Source of the DNA: Albula goreensis
Taxonomy: Eukaryota; Chordata; Actinopteri; Albuliformes; Albulidae
NCBI GenBank assembly: GCA_022829145.1
Contig: CM040745.1
Span: 22,474,906 to 22,538,905, forward strand
DNA length: 64,000 nt
Reading direction: 5' to 3'
The number at the start of each line of letters is the position of its first letter. The first letter of the stretch is position 1. Made by a program: the position numbers and the translations under genes. Below the pieces are notes generated by a model. The model saw only the letters and a program-made list of their open reading frames with translations. It was not told where the DNA came from and made no database searches. Below, one piece after another: positions 13,291 to 28,128 of the stretch.

Positions 13291-14854
13291 CATTGTGGTT
13301 AAGGAAAATTGTTTCTGACCTCTGGAAGTATTTTATTTTAGGGTATGATTTATACAGTGAAAATGGTGAAGATATGGGTTGCTTGAAGAAATGATACAAA
13401 GGCAGAAACTATACACAAGTATGAGCTGCTTTTGATGATACACAACAATCATCTGTAAATTGATACATCAGACCCTCCACTGAGTGAATGTTATAAACAG
13501 CCTAACAAAGAGAAAATAATAGCTATAGAAATCATTAAAATAAAAAATGAAAAAGTAACCAACCATAATTTTTGCAAGGACAGTGTGATTTCAATAAAGT
13601 TTTGTTTTTCTTACTGACACTGATAATCCAAAGCAATGGCACAGGGGAATTACCAGTTTTATCACTGAGACATCATTATCGAACTCTTGTCATGATGGTG
13701 GCATATTGAAAGAGAAGCCACAGCCAGCCAAAAACAAAACATCAACAATTAACTCACAAAAAAGGGAAGAAAGTGGAGTCAGAATAGTGAGGCACCTTTG
13801 TGGACCCAGCATACATGTCAATCAGCATGCATCCTGATTAGCAGAAGGAAAATACTAAACACCACACTGTAATGCATTGATGATTAATTGTACAACAAAA
13901 GAAGGTCTCTGCCTTTATAATAAGGATAAGGATTCTGTGGCAGATAACACACTCTGGGGATTTGGAGATTCTTAATTCAAAGATGAGATTGTTACTGGAA
14001 GCACAGTGTGCAGAATTCCACAGTGATCTAGATCATGACATGTAAGAAGACTGAAAAAATATATTACCACTGTCTAATCAGCTGCTGCATTATAGCCACG
14101 CCATTCACTTTTTTAATGTTGAATGGGGTTCAGTTATTGATTGTTCAACTGAAGGGAAGATAAGTGTTTTGAGGTTCTGTGTGTTATTGTAAAGCCAGGG
14201 TTTTACATTTTGTTCAAGTTCAACAGAAAAGACAAAGTGAAAACAATGACTATACTCAAGCGAAGTAATTTATTATTCACAAAGGGATTACATAATCCTT
14301 TTTAGTTGAAGCAATAACTCCTCAATGACACATACATAACCATCTCCATTCCGCAATACATTACTATGGTAACATTTGTTCACATACACAACACATCAAC
14401 AGCAGAAGACGTAAAGAAAAAGAGTTTAGAACTTTATCTTAAGGTATACTAAGCTATTACAACAGTCATAAACTTATACCTTCATTTGTTTCTCAACAGA
14501 AAGTCATAGAATGGCACTTGTTTGCAAGTTACATCCACCACACATTTAAACAGTCAGTGAGAGCTGTGTCAGGCCTGCATTAAAATTTGGTCTTAATGTT
14601 GATATACAGATAAAGGTAAAAATTATTCTTTTTTACTTCTCAGAGATGGGTGCTATATGGGTGAAAGTATCTTTTTCTCTTTTGTTGTGAATACAATTTG
14701 GCAAGTTCAAATATTGCCCAAATAAACTTTACGAAACATCATCATTGTCACTGAGGGCCAGGTTTAACAAAAGTTTTAATGTGCAATTTCAGTGCCATTA
14801 TTTTTAATTGTACCAAACTACCTCAACCAATCATTTGCACCAGTAAAACAGGTT

Positions 14855-14925
14855 TTTACATTACATTACATTGCATTACAAGTGCATAGCAGACACTCTT
14901 ATCCACAGAAGCTTACAATGTAAAT
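14855..14925 (-). mobile_element. SINE/LINE 3' tail fragment
   Basis: On the minus strand this reads GCTTCTGTGGATAAGAGTGT, then a tract of TGTAA repeats ending near 14855. It is the shared 3' tail of fish V-SINEs and their partner LINEs, without the tRNA-like head. Confidence 0.65.
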
Positions 14926-16082
14926 TGCAAAAGTGCAAGAAGGAAGTAAAGTCCCAGATCAGATCATGTGACACTTAAATCAGGCCTTACATTTAGTAAA
15001 TCAGGCCCTCCATGGAGTGAAAGGAAAGAGCTTCATTTGCGTTGCTTGTCCATATAATCAGCAACCTTGCTGGTTAAGGTATATATGTAATATTTTCTTA
15101 TACTACTTGTTTGTGTGTTATCAGTTTACATGAGATCACAGGTTTGAATAAATGGCATTTTTACAGGAAACTCTTAGATAACTCCTGTTAATTCAGATTA
15201 CATTGATAAATCCTACACCAAAAGGGGACAGATAGAAAAGCCACAACTCACACAAATTGAAAGAGTTTATTCTATTCTACTGGGGCTAATAAACTTCTGG
15301 AAGCTGTTCCGTGACTGGTGAATATTGGCAGAACAATTAATGCCTAAGGAGGTGCTGATATTTTCTATCTCAGGTAATTAAATGCTTTCACAGTCAATGG
15401 TACACCTTTATCTCATTTAATAGTCCCAAGTAATTATCTCTTCCTGCTTTATTATCATATTTGAAATTATGCAATCATGCAACATTCTTCTTGCATATAG
15501 GTTTTCCCCTGAAAATAGAATCATTCAAATGAGTGACATATGCAGTGACCAGTTGAATTATGAGTAACTTATTGATTCAACAAATAAAATGCCCAAGGAT
15601 AATGATAAGTTGTCTCATATTTTGATGCAGTCCTATAAGCAGTTCCAATAAACTAATGATGAGAAAAAAACATCCTTGTTGAAATGACTTTGCATTTCTT
15701 GTTCCTTAACCACTGTACTGCAGATGCATTAGTGTATTTCAGCTCATTGTCTCACTGCATGACCCAGCTCATGGACAGCTGGGCTAACATCTCGCGTAGA
15801 ATTGTTTAGTACAGAGCTGAATCCCTGGGTCTGTCAAATATGACAAGTTGTCAAATTGAATACATTGTTTGGTTTTCACCAGACATTGGGTCCATGTTGC
15901 CAAAAAAGTTCTACTATTGTCTCATCTGTCTATACAAAAATGTTCCAGAAATTTCAAGGATCATCTAAGTACTTTTTTGGCAAGCATGTTTTTCTTCTTC
16001 CATGGTTTCTGCCTCACTATACTGCCAGGAATCCCAATGTTAGCCAGTGTCTTTCTGATGGTGAAAGACCAAATAGGGTTAG

Positions 16083-16083
<1 letters not shown>

Positions 16084-16132
<49 letters not shown>
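16084..16132. repeat. (GT)n microsatellite
   Basis: About 24 uninterrupted GT units. Confidence 0.97.
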
Positions 16133-16133
<1 letters not shown>

Positions 16134-18564
16134 GCACGAGGGCAGGTAGAAAAACACTTGCTCACAATACAATGGTTTTCTATATTAAGTAGTGAGGCTG
16201 TGCATGAGCTCCAGAGATCGTATCCATGGTGACTGGGGATGGCAGAAAAGCCGAGCTCATCGGTACTGTGTGTTGTTCAGTGGATCCAGGCTGCACTCAT
16301 CTGTGTCTCTTTTGAAACGCACATCTCAGCATCAATAGGCAACATATTCTGCTTAACTACCTCAGCTCTGCTACACTTCTCACTTACACTCCCCTCTCAC
16401 TAAATGGAAAAGAAAAAGGGAAGAATATTGTACTCAATATAAATCAAGCAGTTAGGAAAAATGGCCTAAACTCAGTCAACAATTGTTCTTAAATATTGAA
16501 ATGAATGCAGGTATTGGATCATTTTTCTACACAAGCATAGGGGATTAGATCATTCAGGTGATTACTGAAATTGGTGATAATAGAAAAAACACATGTGAAT
16601 TTAATTGGGAATACAGATTAAGGATACATCATAGGATTGTTCTGTAGCTAATTTTATGATCCATGGTTTGTTGGTCGTTAAGTGAAATGGTTTGTAAAGA
16701 GCATCAGAAAACTCCTGTTTACAGTATGAATCATTTTATCAGTGAACTTGTTCCCCTTTGTGAACATTTTCCATTATTGACACATGTTAAATGATTATAT
16801 GGCTGATAAATTTATAAGCATAATGCATTTCAATGTATTTATATATATCATTATGAAAACATGAAATGGGGGAACATTTTTCCTCCATGGTAGAACTGAT
16901 CCTTGGCATCTATTGAAGCTAATTATTCTTTTGCAGTCTGTTATCTTAGAACTGATACAATAATCTAGACAAATGTATGTGATTTGTGAATTTGTTTTGT
17001 CTGCTGCTTTTAGTTTGTGTCAGCATGAGTGCAAGACAGAAAGAGATAGAAGGAGAGAAGTGAAAAAGCTCGTTAGATGAAGCTCATGACAGATGTTGTT
17101 TTGGTGTCAAAATGCCTGTGTGTTTGCCTCTCCCTTAGAGCTTCTTGAGCTTTTAAAACACATCAGAGGATTGTGTCCTCTTCCCCAGACACAACCCCAT
17201 AGTATTGTGCCATTTTCAACAGCGAACAAGGAAATCAATAGAAGTGAAACAGGAAGCACAATGAAACTTTCTATTTCTATTGTTTTCAGCCCTTGTTCTC
17301 TGAAGAAACATTTCATTTATGGACAAAAAATGCTGAAAAGTTTCACTGGCATTATTTTATTGTCCTGTCTGTCTTGTGGAACGAGTGCACTATAACATCT
17401 TTTCCAACTGCAATACATTAAATTGCTTGAAGCTGAAATCTTGCAGAGAATACTTATAATTTATCTCTATTTGGGTCATATGCCTTAGGGCTGAGTCTGA
17501 CTGCGTTCCTGCTGCTGTGCAGTTATCCTGGTTTGAACCACACTGACTGTCTGTGATGCAGATTCATCAACATCCCAACAGACTGAGCTGGCCAAACAAA
17601 GTCCTCCTGGGCAACATTGCTCGCTTGGTTTCATTTCACCTCTGTTCTTAATAACTTTATTCATGTTCTTCTGGACATGAAAAATCGAATTCATCATGCA
17701 CTCAGCCAGCAAAGAGCTCACGATTGTAAAGAAGTCTCGTGGAAACCTGGTCTGTGACCACTGTGGCAGGGTATGTCCCTGCTTGTACATGGCAGTCCAA
17801 GTCTACACTGCTGGCCTTAGTCAAACCTGGTCTGAAGGGTTGACTGTTAAATTGAATTTATCCAGTACAAAAATGCCGGACAGTATATAAAATTAAAACA
17901 GCATAACATATTGAGGATGTGACAACATGAATTTATAATTAATACAGTCATATCCCCCCATTTCCACATCCCTTCCCTTCCCCAAGAAAAAGAACCTGGA
18001 GGGGCCTTGGATGGAGGAAGCTTTCATGACTTCCGGCATTCCACTTGGTTTGCTTGTTACCAGCTGACTTTTTCCAGATATGGTCATGACAAAGGTTTAA
18101 ATATAGTCATTTTGCTAAGTTCTTCTTTTGGCAGTATTGGCACCAATAATGGAAGCACCTGTAATGTAATCCATAGCCCACAAGGAAGCCCCCTCTGTCA
18201 GGAGTGAGGAGAGTCACGTTAGGAAAGATTATTTTTCCAACACAGAGTCCATGTTCTATGACTCCTCTTCCTGTACAGCACAAGGACTCACAGAAGATGT
18301 ATGCATTATGTATGGACAATTTGAGGAGAATCTGAGGTGAAAGGTCACAAGCTGAAACAATTTGCAACAGGTTTTCTCATTTTTCAAAAATGACAGAGCA
18401 ATATGTTGAATGAATAGCTTAAATAATGACCTGCATTTCTGTAGAAGAAACAAAAAATTAGGAATGAATAACATGTCGGTAGAACAAAGGAACCATATCA
18501 TTATGTAACTATGATTATTTCTAGAGCTGGTTCCCTTGCTTTTTATATGACAAAGAAACATACA

Positions 18565-18684
<120 letters not shown>

Positions 18685-20127
18685 AACACATTTATATTGA
18701 AAAATATGCCAGTCTTAGAAAACAATGCAACAATGTAGCCATTCAACTTTATCATATAAAGACAATTGTGTTTACTTTCTCGGTTGTAAACTTCAGTATT
18801 GTCAGCTTTTTCTAAGATGTAATTTGGTGCATGTGGGAATAGAAAATCCTTGTGGAAAAAATAATCCTCAGAAAGATCCTTGTGTCATGGAAAATGTCTT
18901 CATTACTTTAAAAAAGGTTCCCACTGAAATTAGCTCACAGTTTATCTAGCTGGTAAAAAAATCACAATGTCTTCAGAAGAGCACATCTTGTGATTTATAA
19001 TCCTTGATCATGTGGCAGGCAGAGGGGTTTCATCATCAGTATCCATTATAATATATCTCACAGCTGCATTTGATATGTGTATTAAAAGGAAGGATGTCAT
19101 TACGGACTTTCTGCACTATGTGTCTTTTTAAGACAGTCCTAATAGATAATAAATTACACACATTCCTTCAGGAAGAGACAAGGACACTGCCTTTGAAAGA
19201 ATTCATTGGATATGTATTGCTTCATCTTCAAACCAGTGACATGTAGAACCATTTGGTGTGGCTTTTTTATCGCAGGTTAGAAATATGTAAATAATGATAC
19301 AGTATCAGCAGTGATGGCATTGTCTTATGACAAGCTTATGACAATCATCATGGAACCTTGAAAGACATGACATGAGTCAAAAAATAAAATAGAAGGAAAT
19401 AGAATTATATCTGGGATGTTGAACATGTGGAATGAAATCCATAAAATGGCTTCATGCCACCCTCGCACATCTGCTGTAAGTGAACAGAACTTTGGCCAAA
19501 CAGCAATTCACAGAGCCTGGAACCAGTCCAGGAAGCTGCACAGCAACACCGGGTTCTAAGCCCATACATAGCCAGCAGCCAGCCACTCTGGGGACATACA
19601 GGACCAACAGAGCTGCATGATACAGTCATCTTCAATTAGTTATATCTTAATGTGTAAGAATTTAGAAATTAAAATCTTGACCTGAATTATTTTACCCAGG
19701 CCTTTATTAGATTGGACAGCAACTAGGAGTCAATACATACTGTGCAGGTGCATCATTGAGTTCATTATTCCAAAATCTTTAACGTATCTTCTTAAGATAA
19801 AGATGCTTGCATAGTGATAAGTAATTTGATTCTTGTACACACTTTGCACTTTTTCCTAAGGGCTGAGCTGACTAGAAATAGTCTAGGCTGCCTAATGAGG
19901 TCCTTCCTGTTTCACAGACGGTCTAGAGCGCGCACTCATCAGCACAAAGCCACAGCGAATGTCACGTGTTCACTGCACACTGGACTATGGGCTGCCTTCC
20001 GCTGCTCTCAAAATGCTGCACTTTAATGTCTATTCAGGGTTTGCCCCAATGTCTTTTTATGTAATCACATGCATTCACTAGCAACAGGACAAGCCTGTGA
20101 CGTTTCCTGCCAAGTCCTGACTTGGCA

Positions 20128-20200
20128 AGGAGGCAGTGCCGAAAAAGTGATTAAGGAACTCGACTCATAACTAGAAAGTTAAGCAGAGGTTTGGTTGCTG
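20128..20200 (+). mobile_element. Possible degraded SINE head
   Basis: The segment with GATTAAGGAACTCGACTCAT and AACTAGAAAGTTAAGCAG resembles the tRNA-like head of fish SINEs (GGTTAAGGAACTGGACT...AGAAGGTTGCAGG). No recognisable tail follows. The assignment rests on memory of the consensus. Confidence 0.4.
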
Positions 20201-22810
20201 TATTCTTGAGGCACAGAGCCTACTCTGAGAGGCTTCCTTAAGCATGAGGCAATTTAAATTAATAATGTTTTCAACATGTGTATCATTATTAAAATTGCCC
20301 ATAACTTCATTCTGAATGAGGCTCAACAGCTACCAAGAAAAAACTGCAAATATCTAGCTTCTTGTTATCTTAACCATACCCTACTCATATAACCTGTGAA
20401 TTTAAAGATGAACTTAAAATAGAAATCATAATTCCCATTAGTAATAAAAGCTCCAAAACATGATGTTATATATTGTATGTGTTTGTGTATGTGTGTGTGT
20501 GTGTCTCAACAGAATTTTGCTTATATGTTGCATCCCACATCAAGTTGAATTGTGTGGTTATTAACACTGGGTGTGTTACCAGGAGATATTTCACTAGGGG
20601 GGAGTTTACACAGACCTTCCTCACACAAACACATCCACTGCTGTCAGGAAAAGCAAAATATTGACATCCAGACTGGACATAGGAAAGCATCACAAAAACT
20701 GCTCTACAATGAGCAAAACATGGGGATTTGTGCAGAGAAAACTAATCAATAATGTTACATCAGGACGTTTATTGGGCTTTCCAAAAAGCCAGTGAATTCC
20801 TGTTGACCCTCATACACAAGAATGGCCAGTCAGTGACATTCTTCTCCTGACACCTGTCTCCTTCATCACAGCTCTCACTTCAGTGAACTTCTTTTCTCCA
20901 CCTAGTTCTCATCCTTCCTGCTTTCAGAGCTCCTTAAGGACATTTATGTGGGCCTTCACTCACCACTCCCTGGAGCACATGGGAACTGCATCACAGCCAA
21001 ACCTCCTTTTATCTGTGAAAAGGAATTTAGGGTCTCCTAACCTGCCATTTGTTTTTCAACTTTTCATTTGTCCTCACCCATCACCATTGTACACATCCCA
21101 TGCGCCATCCTATGATTTTCACTGATATGGTGACCGGTGGAGTGAAGGTGGTCCCCTGCCAAAATCCACATTGACCTCCCTCTACTCGCCAGTCAGAATC
21201 AGAGGCTGCCAATATGTACATCATCAGCTGCTCTGTTTATTGTCCCTCCCTTTGTCACAAGTATGATACCTTCTCCCAGTTTAGTGCACACATTTGAGGC
21301 ATCTGACAATACAATTTCATATAAGCACAGTATTTTACTCCAAAAGAAAACACGATTTCATGAGTATCAGGAAAATATGTGCTGGAGAAAGCACAAGTCA
21401 ATAAAACATTTTCAGTTACAAACTCACTCTTTTAACACATTCAAACAGCTCCCTCTGCACTCATGTATTCAACAACTTCTAAACCCACAACAAAAGGCAA
21501 GATAATTATTTAGAATATTGTATTAAAGAGCAGATGTACTAATGGCATTCAAACTATGCAGCAGACCTTTGAAAGTGATGTCTGCTGCATGGGGGTGCTG
21601 TAATTGTTATAAAACACGACAGAGCCTCAATGATATAGGAGCTGCTGCCATGGCAGATGGCTCTGAACTGTGAGTTCTCAGCACTCCTGAAAATCTCTGC
21701 TCAGCTGAAACAAAGCACTGTGTCAAATCTATATTCTATGACCTTATGCTTTTTGGGGCTGGATTTATTGGTTGAAAAGAATGTACACAAAAGCAATTGT
21801 TCCAGAATACAGTTGCAACTACAGTGTTAATCTTTAAAAGAGGTTTGGGATTATAGGAATTCTGATTTCCTTTTTTTCCAAGAGGAGAGTACTAGTTTGA
21901 ATTTATTTCTGAAATTCCAGTCTGTATTTCAGGTGTCAAAGTTCACTTCTGGCCCCCACCACACCCCCTACATGTTGTTTGGCAGGAGCCCCACTGACGG
22001 ACGGGAAACCGTGCGATTTAACATCCCACCTTTTCCCAGATCCCAAGCAGAGCTTTTTCAGCTTGAATCAGAACAATTGAAGGAAATGGGGAAAGATGAA
22101 ATTTGTTCCTAGAAGTGGTTTTTGCAAGATACTGGAGGCACACCTAGCCTAAGTGCAGGCTGCCTCTCAGGGACATGAATGGAAGGAAGCCGCCTCGATC
22201 CAGATTGCCTCTTAATTGACTGGGCTGACAGTAACCCAGATGGTCATATCCTGAAATGGCCTCGTGCACACTCCCAGGATGCACCTTCCTGTGACATTTC
22301 CTCAGGCTTTAATAACACTCCCTACCACTGAATCCCTCAGAACACCAATAAATGTGGATCCTTTCTGTTGTACCTTTATTGCTTGTGATTGCCTGCTAGG
22401 ATTTGTCATCAATATAAATTTGAAATAATGTATAATAAAAAAAATGCACAATATGTTTTGAACTAGTTTACAGGACCATGATTATGATTTTGTAAAGTTA
22501 TCCATTGATAGGACAACACATAAATTAATAGAATTACTTTTTGAAATAAAAGTAGTTTGTGCCTGTTTTTTTTTTTTTTAGAGAATTAACATTATTTCCC
22601 AAAATATCTGCCTGAATTCGTTCTCATCATAACATTCTTTTTATTCTTTTTATCCTTTGTATTTGCATATTATGTCCAATGTCTGTATGTCATAGAATGA
22701 ATGAATATAATTTATCTTTTTGAAAGAGTTTGTTTATGGCATAAACTATGTTTCACCGACTGAGATCTATTCTGCTGAACAGAATTCATTGTTTTCCTGA
22801 GGGAAACTTT

Positions 22811-22837
22811 TTTAGAAGGAAAATGTTTCCTTCTAAA
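22811..22837. repeat. Perfect 12-bp hairpin
   Basis: The arms tttagaaggaaa (22811-22822) and tttccttctaaa (22826-22837) flank a 3-nt loop. No poly(U) tail or neighbouring gene suggests a role. Confidence 0.7.
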
Positions 22838-25800
22838 CAAAGGAAGAAGGTAACCATGAATAACTGATGAACAGCAATTTCTTTGCACATACATGACAAG
22901 AAGTATTTCTGGAATTAAATATTGATTTTATTGTGAAATACTCCAAAAAGAGAACATACAGTTTCATCTTGCTGACCTCACAGTTTTTGTAAGATAAGCC
23001 CCAGGCTTACAGCATCTGGGAGTGTCAGCAGTGGGTGGGGTTTATCCTCTCATGCCATGCCTCTCAGGAGGGCTCCTCCAGAGGAGAAAAAACATCCAGG
23101 AAGCAGCCAAATGAACCTCACAGAATTATGGAAAAGGATGAAATAATGTACATTTCTTCACCAATCAAGGGTGTTTGCTAGATCCATACATAGTTCCATG
23201 TGAGAACGCCCATTACTCATCAGTCACTTCAATTCAGCTTCTCTGGTTTGTAAGGTTTCTATAGCATGAGAGGCCTATGTTTGACAGCAGATAAACTGAC
23301 TAAATTAACAAAGACAGATGACATACCAATACTGTGATATAATGTGTGGTTAAGGGTGTTTTATTTATTTAATATATTTAATTATTTGCATGGAAATCAG
23401 TAAGCCATGAACTACCCAATAATTGTCTTGTTACCAGGCTGGAAAAAAAACTGGAGGGATACTGGTGATGACAAAACTGTGACAGTGTGTTGGTTCTTTT
23501 CCTCAGCATTGCCCTAAGGAATCAGATAAATGAAAGGGAGAGATAACAGCTGACAGCAGCCTTCCGGCATTGTGTGGTGAATTGTATATTGCCCCATTAT
23601 TTCAAATGAGATTTGTTGTGAAGCACAAATTAAATGTCACCTAAAGAGAGTGAGATACATTTTTCTCCTAGTAAAGGGTCTAGCCATTTAGCAAACTCCG
23701 TTTTTCAGGAATATGCAATTACACTGAGTACAGTTGCATTGCTTATAGTGGGTGGCTTGTAGGGATGTACTCAAATATGAGTACGTTATTTGGAAAGGCA
23801 CAGGTTATGTGATGGTAACAGATATTTCTTCTACCTGAATTTGCTTGTTATTATTCAGAAAAAATGCCATGATTGACATGTCTGTGCATCAGGCAGTATT
23901 ATGTTTCTTGACATAGATTTATATCATTGTGGATGTCCACAACATAAAAATGCCCATTCTGTTTGCAACATAGGACTTTGATTTCACTAACTAGTCATTT
24001 CATTTACAACACATTATTGAAAAGTGATCATTACATTCTGTAGTCCCTGAGTCAGCACAAAGCAGGCAGCGGGGTGAGAACTGACCGTTCCTGGCTATCA
24101 GTCAGGGAAAATCTTGCATTGAGGAGGAGGAGCCGTCATGTGCGGGAGCTAGCGAGACAAAAGCCCGGAGTGGCAGCTGGATTTCCTTCAAACCCCCACA
24201 ACCCATACATCAAAATGGAGCTTAAAACCTGAAGTGTTTAGCTGTATGTTAATTGTTTCCTTTTAAAAAACTAAGTCTACATGCCTAGTTTGGCGATGGT
24301 GGGGTTCAGATGGTTTGCAATCTATCCAAACTTTTTTGGATAAAAAAAATTAAACATTCACGTTCCCTAGAGAACTGCTGTAACATGCATCGAGAAATAC
24401 CAAGGCAGCATCATTGGAATTTAAGATTATTTCCTTTAACTGAAGGATATTTTTGAATATATCGTCACTGTAAATGGTGGTGGTAGGGTTCAGACAGTTC
24501 ATTAAACTTAGTTTAGTTAAAAATAAAAAAGAGAGAGAGATAAATTTGCTGCTTTGAAAGCACAAACATTGCATTGTCAATGAATATTAGGTTAGAAAAT
24601 ACAGCATTTGGCTGATTTAATGTGACTTCTGCTATAAACCAAGCCCAATTCCGGTCTTCAATCCAAATACAGACACAGAGACAGATCATTGTTGGTTGAA
24701 CAGATACAGATATAGATACAGATAATGACGTCTCTGAAGACCTCTAGTGGGCTGGATGTTGAGTCATAACATATGGTAATGTTTCATAAACACATAACAT
24801 TTTCTGTTGAGGTAAGAAATGAACCCTTCAGAGATTTATTCATTTAAAATGTATATTTATGTGTCAAAGAAAAATGCCACAAAGAATATGCAGAAGTGGC
24901 ATAAGGAGAACAGTATGAAATGTCAAGTGTCTATTCTCTGTCTGTGCCTGCATGAATAATTGTGTTTGTGAGGTCATGAAGACCTGAAGATGCTGATGAT
25001 AAGCATTTGTTATGCACAAACACCTTCCAACACCCAGCTCTGTTTAAAGGTACCTCCACTAGACAGGGTTTCAGGCTCTGAGACATCTAAATCCATCAGG
25101 TCAGGTCAAATCTTTCTCAATCACGTCATATTATCAACAGGGCCGCTGCCATATTTTCCAAGAAGGGTACATCTTTCCACCAACACCAGAACATTTTGTA
25201 TATACAGTATTATTGAGCTATGATCTGCATTTATTCAAAGCAGAAAAGCTTCTGTTTCAATATTGCTGCCAAGAGTCAAGTGATGACATCACTAGCCGGA
25301 ATGGGTTGTCCCTGAATTTATGGCCCAGTGATAAATCAGACATGGCACCCTTCCTGTTGCACCACCCACCGCAGGTCAGTCCACACTGCAACACCCTGCA
25401 CTTAACTCATCCACACCCCTTCCTATATCCAAGGAGTCACCCCATTGTTCTGTGGAGTGTTAGGATTCCAAGCTGGCCATCTTCATTTCTGCTTTTTATT
25501 TATTTTTCTTTTATGAACACACGCAAGAAGTGACTGCTTTGAACCGCCTCATGCCATCGCCTGTTTTTCATGTGAATTTTATTCCCCTCTGACAGAGTAT
25601 CATCAACACAATGGCCTAAAATCACATACATTCTGCCAGGCTACATTAGGTCTTGGTGTACACAAAAAGCCTAGATTTAGTTAACATGCATTCTTTGACT
25701 CACAAAAAAACACAGGTGTTAGCTTTTTTCAGTTTGTCTTCTTAAAAATAAAGTGTGAGTATTGATGAAGAGAAAAGAAAACATTCACATTTGTTTGAAA

Positions 25801-28022
25801 GTCAAAGTTAAGCACAAGTACTATTTGAATACAGTCCAGGGAGTGGGCACCATGTTTGTCAGTGGCACCCACACCAGAACCAGAAGACAGTACAATATTC
25901 ATACTGACTGTCTCCAACTACTGCCAGCGTTAATCATGGGATTGCAGTTATTTATGCTTTTATACATTTTCATATTATGACAGTCATTTATTATCTGAAA
26001 ACAGTCAGGTGGCCTTTGAATTGTTTAATAGTCATAAAAAAAATTGTTTTGCTTCTTGTATTCTACAAAAATGTGCCTATGGCATTTCATTCTGTAGCAC
26101 TATTGTGCTAATATTACTGTTAGACAGGCCCCTTTTATTTTTATTTTCCTTTTATTCTTGTTGTGCCATGGGAATTTGACATTGGGAGATGCTTTGGACT
26201 TGGAAGGAGCACAGAGATTGGAGATTTGAATATTACAATCAGAAACAAAAGAAATACAAAGAATGCTGTGAGCGGGGGAAAAAATAATAAAAACGTGTTG
26301 GCAGGACGTTCACTCCATATAACTGCAGTGAATCCCCCACAATGGAAGTGCAGTTGTGATGTATTGTCCAGTGCCTGATAAAATGGATCTTATAAGGGTT
26401 TTATTTTATTTCTGTGACCTTATACATCAGACCTGTGTGTTTTGGCAGCGATGGCCTGAGTTGGGGCTAGGTATCATATCTCATTCTCTATTGGGAAACA
26501 GGGTTCATCATTCCCAGCTCAGCTTGCCATGGGACCATGCAAAGCCTCCGACATGCCAGCACGTCACTCTGCTGATAACCCCAAAAAGGCACACGGAAGT
26601 TGAACTGACTGTGTCAGGGCTTCAAAAAAAGGTTCTGCTCATCAGATTGACAGGTCATAACACAAACATCTTTATTTTCAATATTTTATTTGCAAGTTAG
26701 TGTTTATTGTGTGACATCGACAAGTTGGGACACCAGGGCCATTGCCTCTCCTATGTGTCCTATGTATCTACATGTTCATTCAATAGATAATACCCATCCA
26801 TACAAATTCAGCCCACTATGTGAAAAAGTTATTGAAAATATGTGGTTTGTTGAGCCATCTCTCTTATTATTTATGAAAACAGATTTTAGTCTGTAGTGTA
26901 TTTATAATTGCCTTGCAAATGTATGTTGTTGATTTCTCCAGCATGTGAATACAGCATGACAGGCTGCTCTTGACTTGACCTGATGAGAGAGACATTTCAC
27001 TCCTGAGCTCCCTGAACCCTGCTCTGTGTGTGCTCTGTTGAATCAGTGTAAGAATTCAGTGAGCTTTCTCCACATGTCATCTTCCGACACAAGCCAAGAG
27101 ACATTCATGGCATCTGTCAGGGTACAGGAAATTAATTGTGGTAAAGAAATAAAAATACAATAATTCTGATAAGTCATGTTAAACGTCATTCCAAACATCT
27201 GAGTCAATCTAGCAAGGAGAACACATCCAGGCCCTTATACATCTTATATATCTGTTTAATTACTGCCCACCTGTTAATTACCTTGTCTTGATACCCATTA
27301 TAATGACTGTTCTCACATCCTCAGCTTCAAGGTAAACATTGTGATAGCCTTCATCCATCATGATAGGAAATACTGTACTCCAGTAGATCTCTTCCCTTCA
27401 CTCATAATGAAACATCTGAAAACATCAGTGTATAAACACAATAACAAGAGAGAATAAAGTGACGATGAACCATAAATATGCCCCTGGCAAATAAGTTATT
27501 ATTGGCTGGCTGGTCTCTGAACCTTTAATGTTTAAGGGCCTATGGGGGCTGTAAAGCATTTTCTAAGCAGCGTTTTTGGGATTTATGAACTGGAGGGTTT
27601 TCCATGAATGCATCAACAGCTGTACTCTTGGTTTACTTACTTATTAGTAACTACAGACATATTATATATTGCATAATTGGTTAAATTTCCAAAACCTACA
27701 AATCTATTAAAGAGAAATTTTTATTAACATACATTTTTCATTTAGCTGAAGTCCCTGTGATATCTGCACATTTGGTGCAAGAAACTTCTGTTATAAGTTT
27801 AATCATAAAAATGGCAGAACAAAACCCCAGTAGGTGGCTTAACATTGGTGTTTACATTTTTTATTCACCTCTTGTATGTTTCTTATTGTTTATCAGCTGT
27901 GTCATGGCCACATTCTGCTTGAGTATGAAATGCGTCATGGCCACATAGCTTGAGTTCTTCCAAGTCTTTGTAGTAATTTTTTACTTTATTTATAGAAGTA
28001 TTGGTTTAATTGAAAAATGTAT

Positions 28023-28128
28023 CATAATAATAATAATAACAACAACAACAACAAACAACAACAGCAACAGCAATAATAATACAATTCCCAATAACAATAA
28101 CAATGACAATGACAATAACAATAAATAG
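28023..28128. repeat. Mixed (AAT)/(AAC)/(AATG) simple repeat
   Basis: Adjoining AAT, AAC, CAG and AATAAC tracts, imperfect over about 105 bp. Confidence 0.9.

Noticed and set aside
17485..17890. 101-codon minus frame and 64-codon plus frame, the latter with CDHCGRVCPC
   Set aside because: The cysteine spacing fits no zinc-finger family I know, there are no splice or polyadenylation signals around it, and the two frames overlap. Treated as chance.
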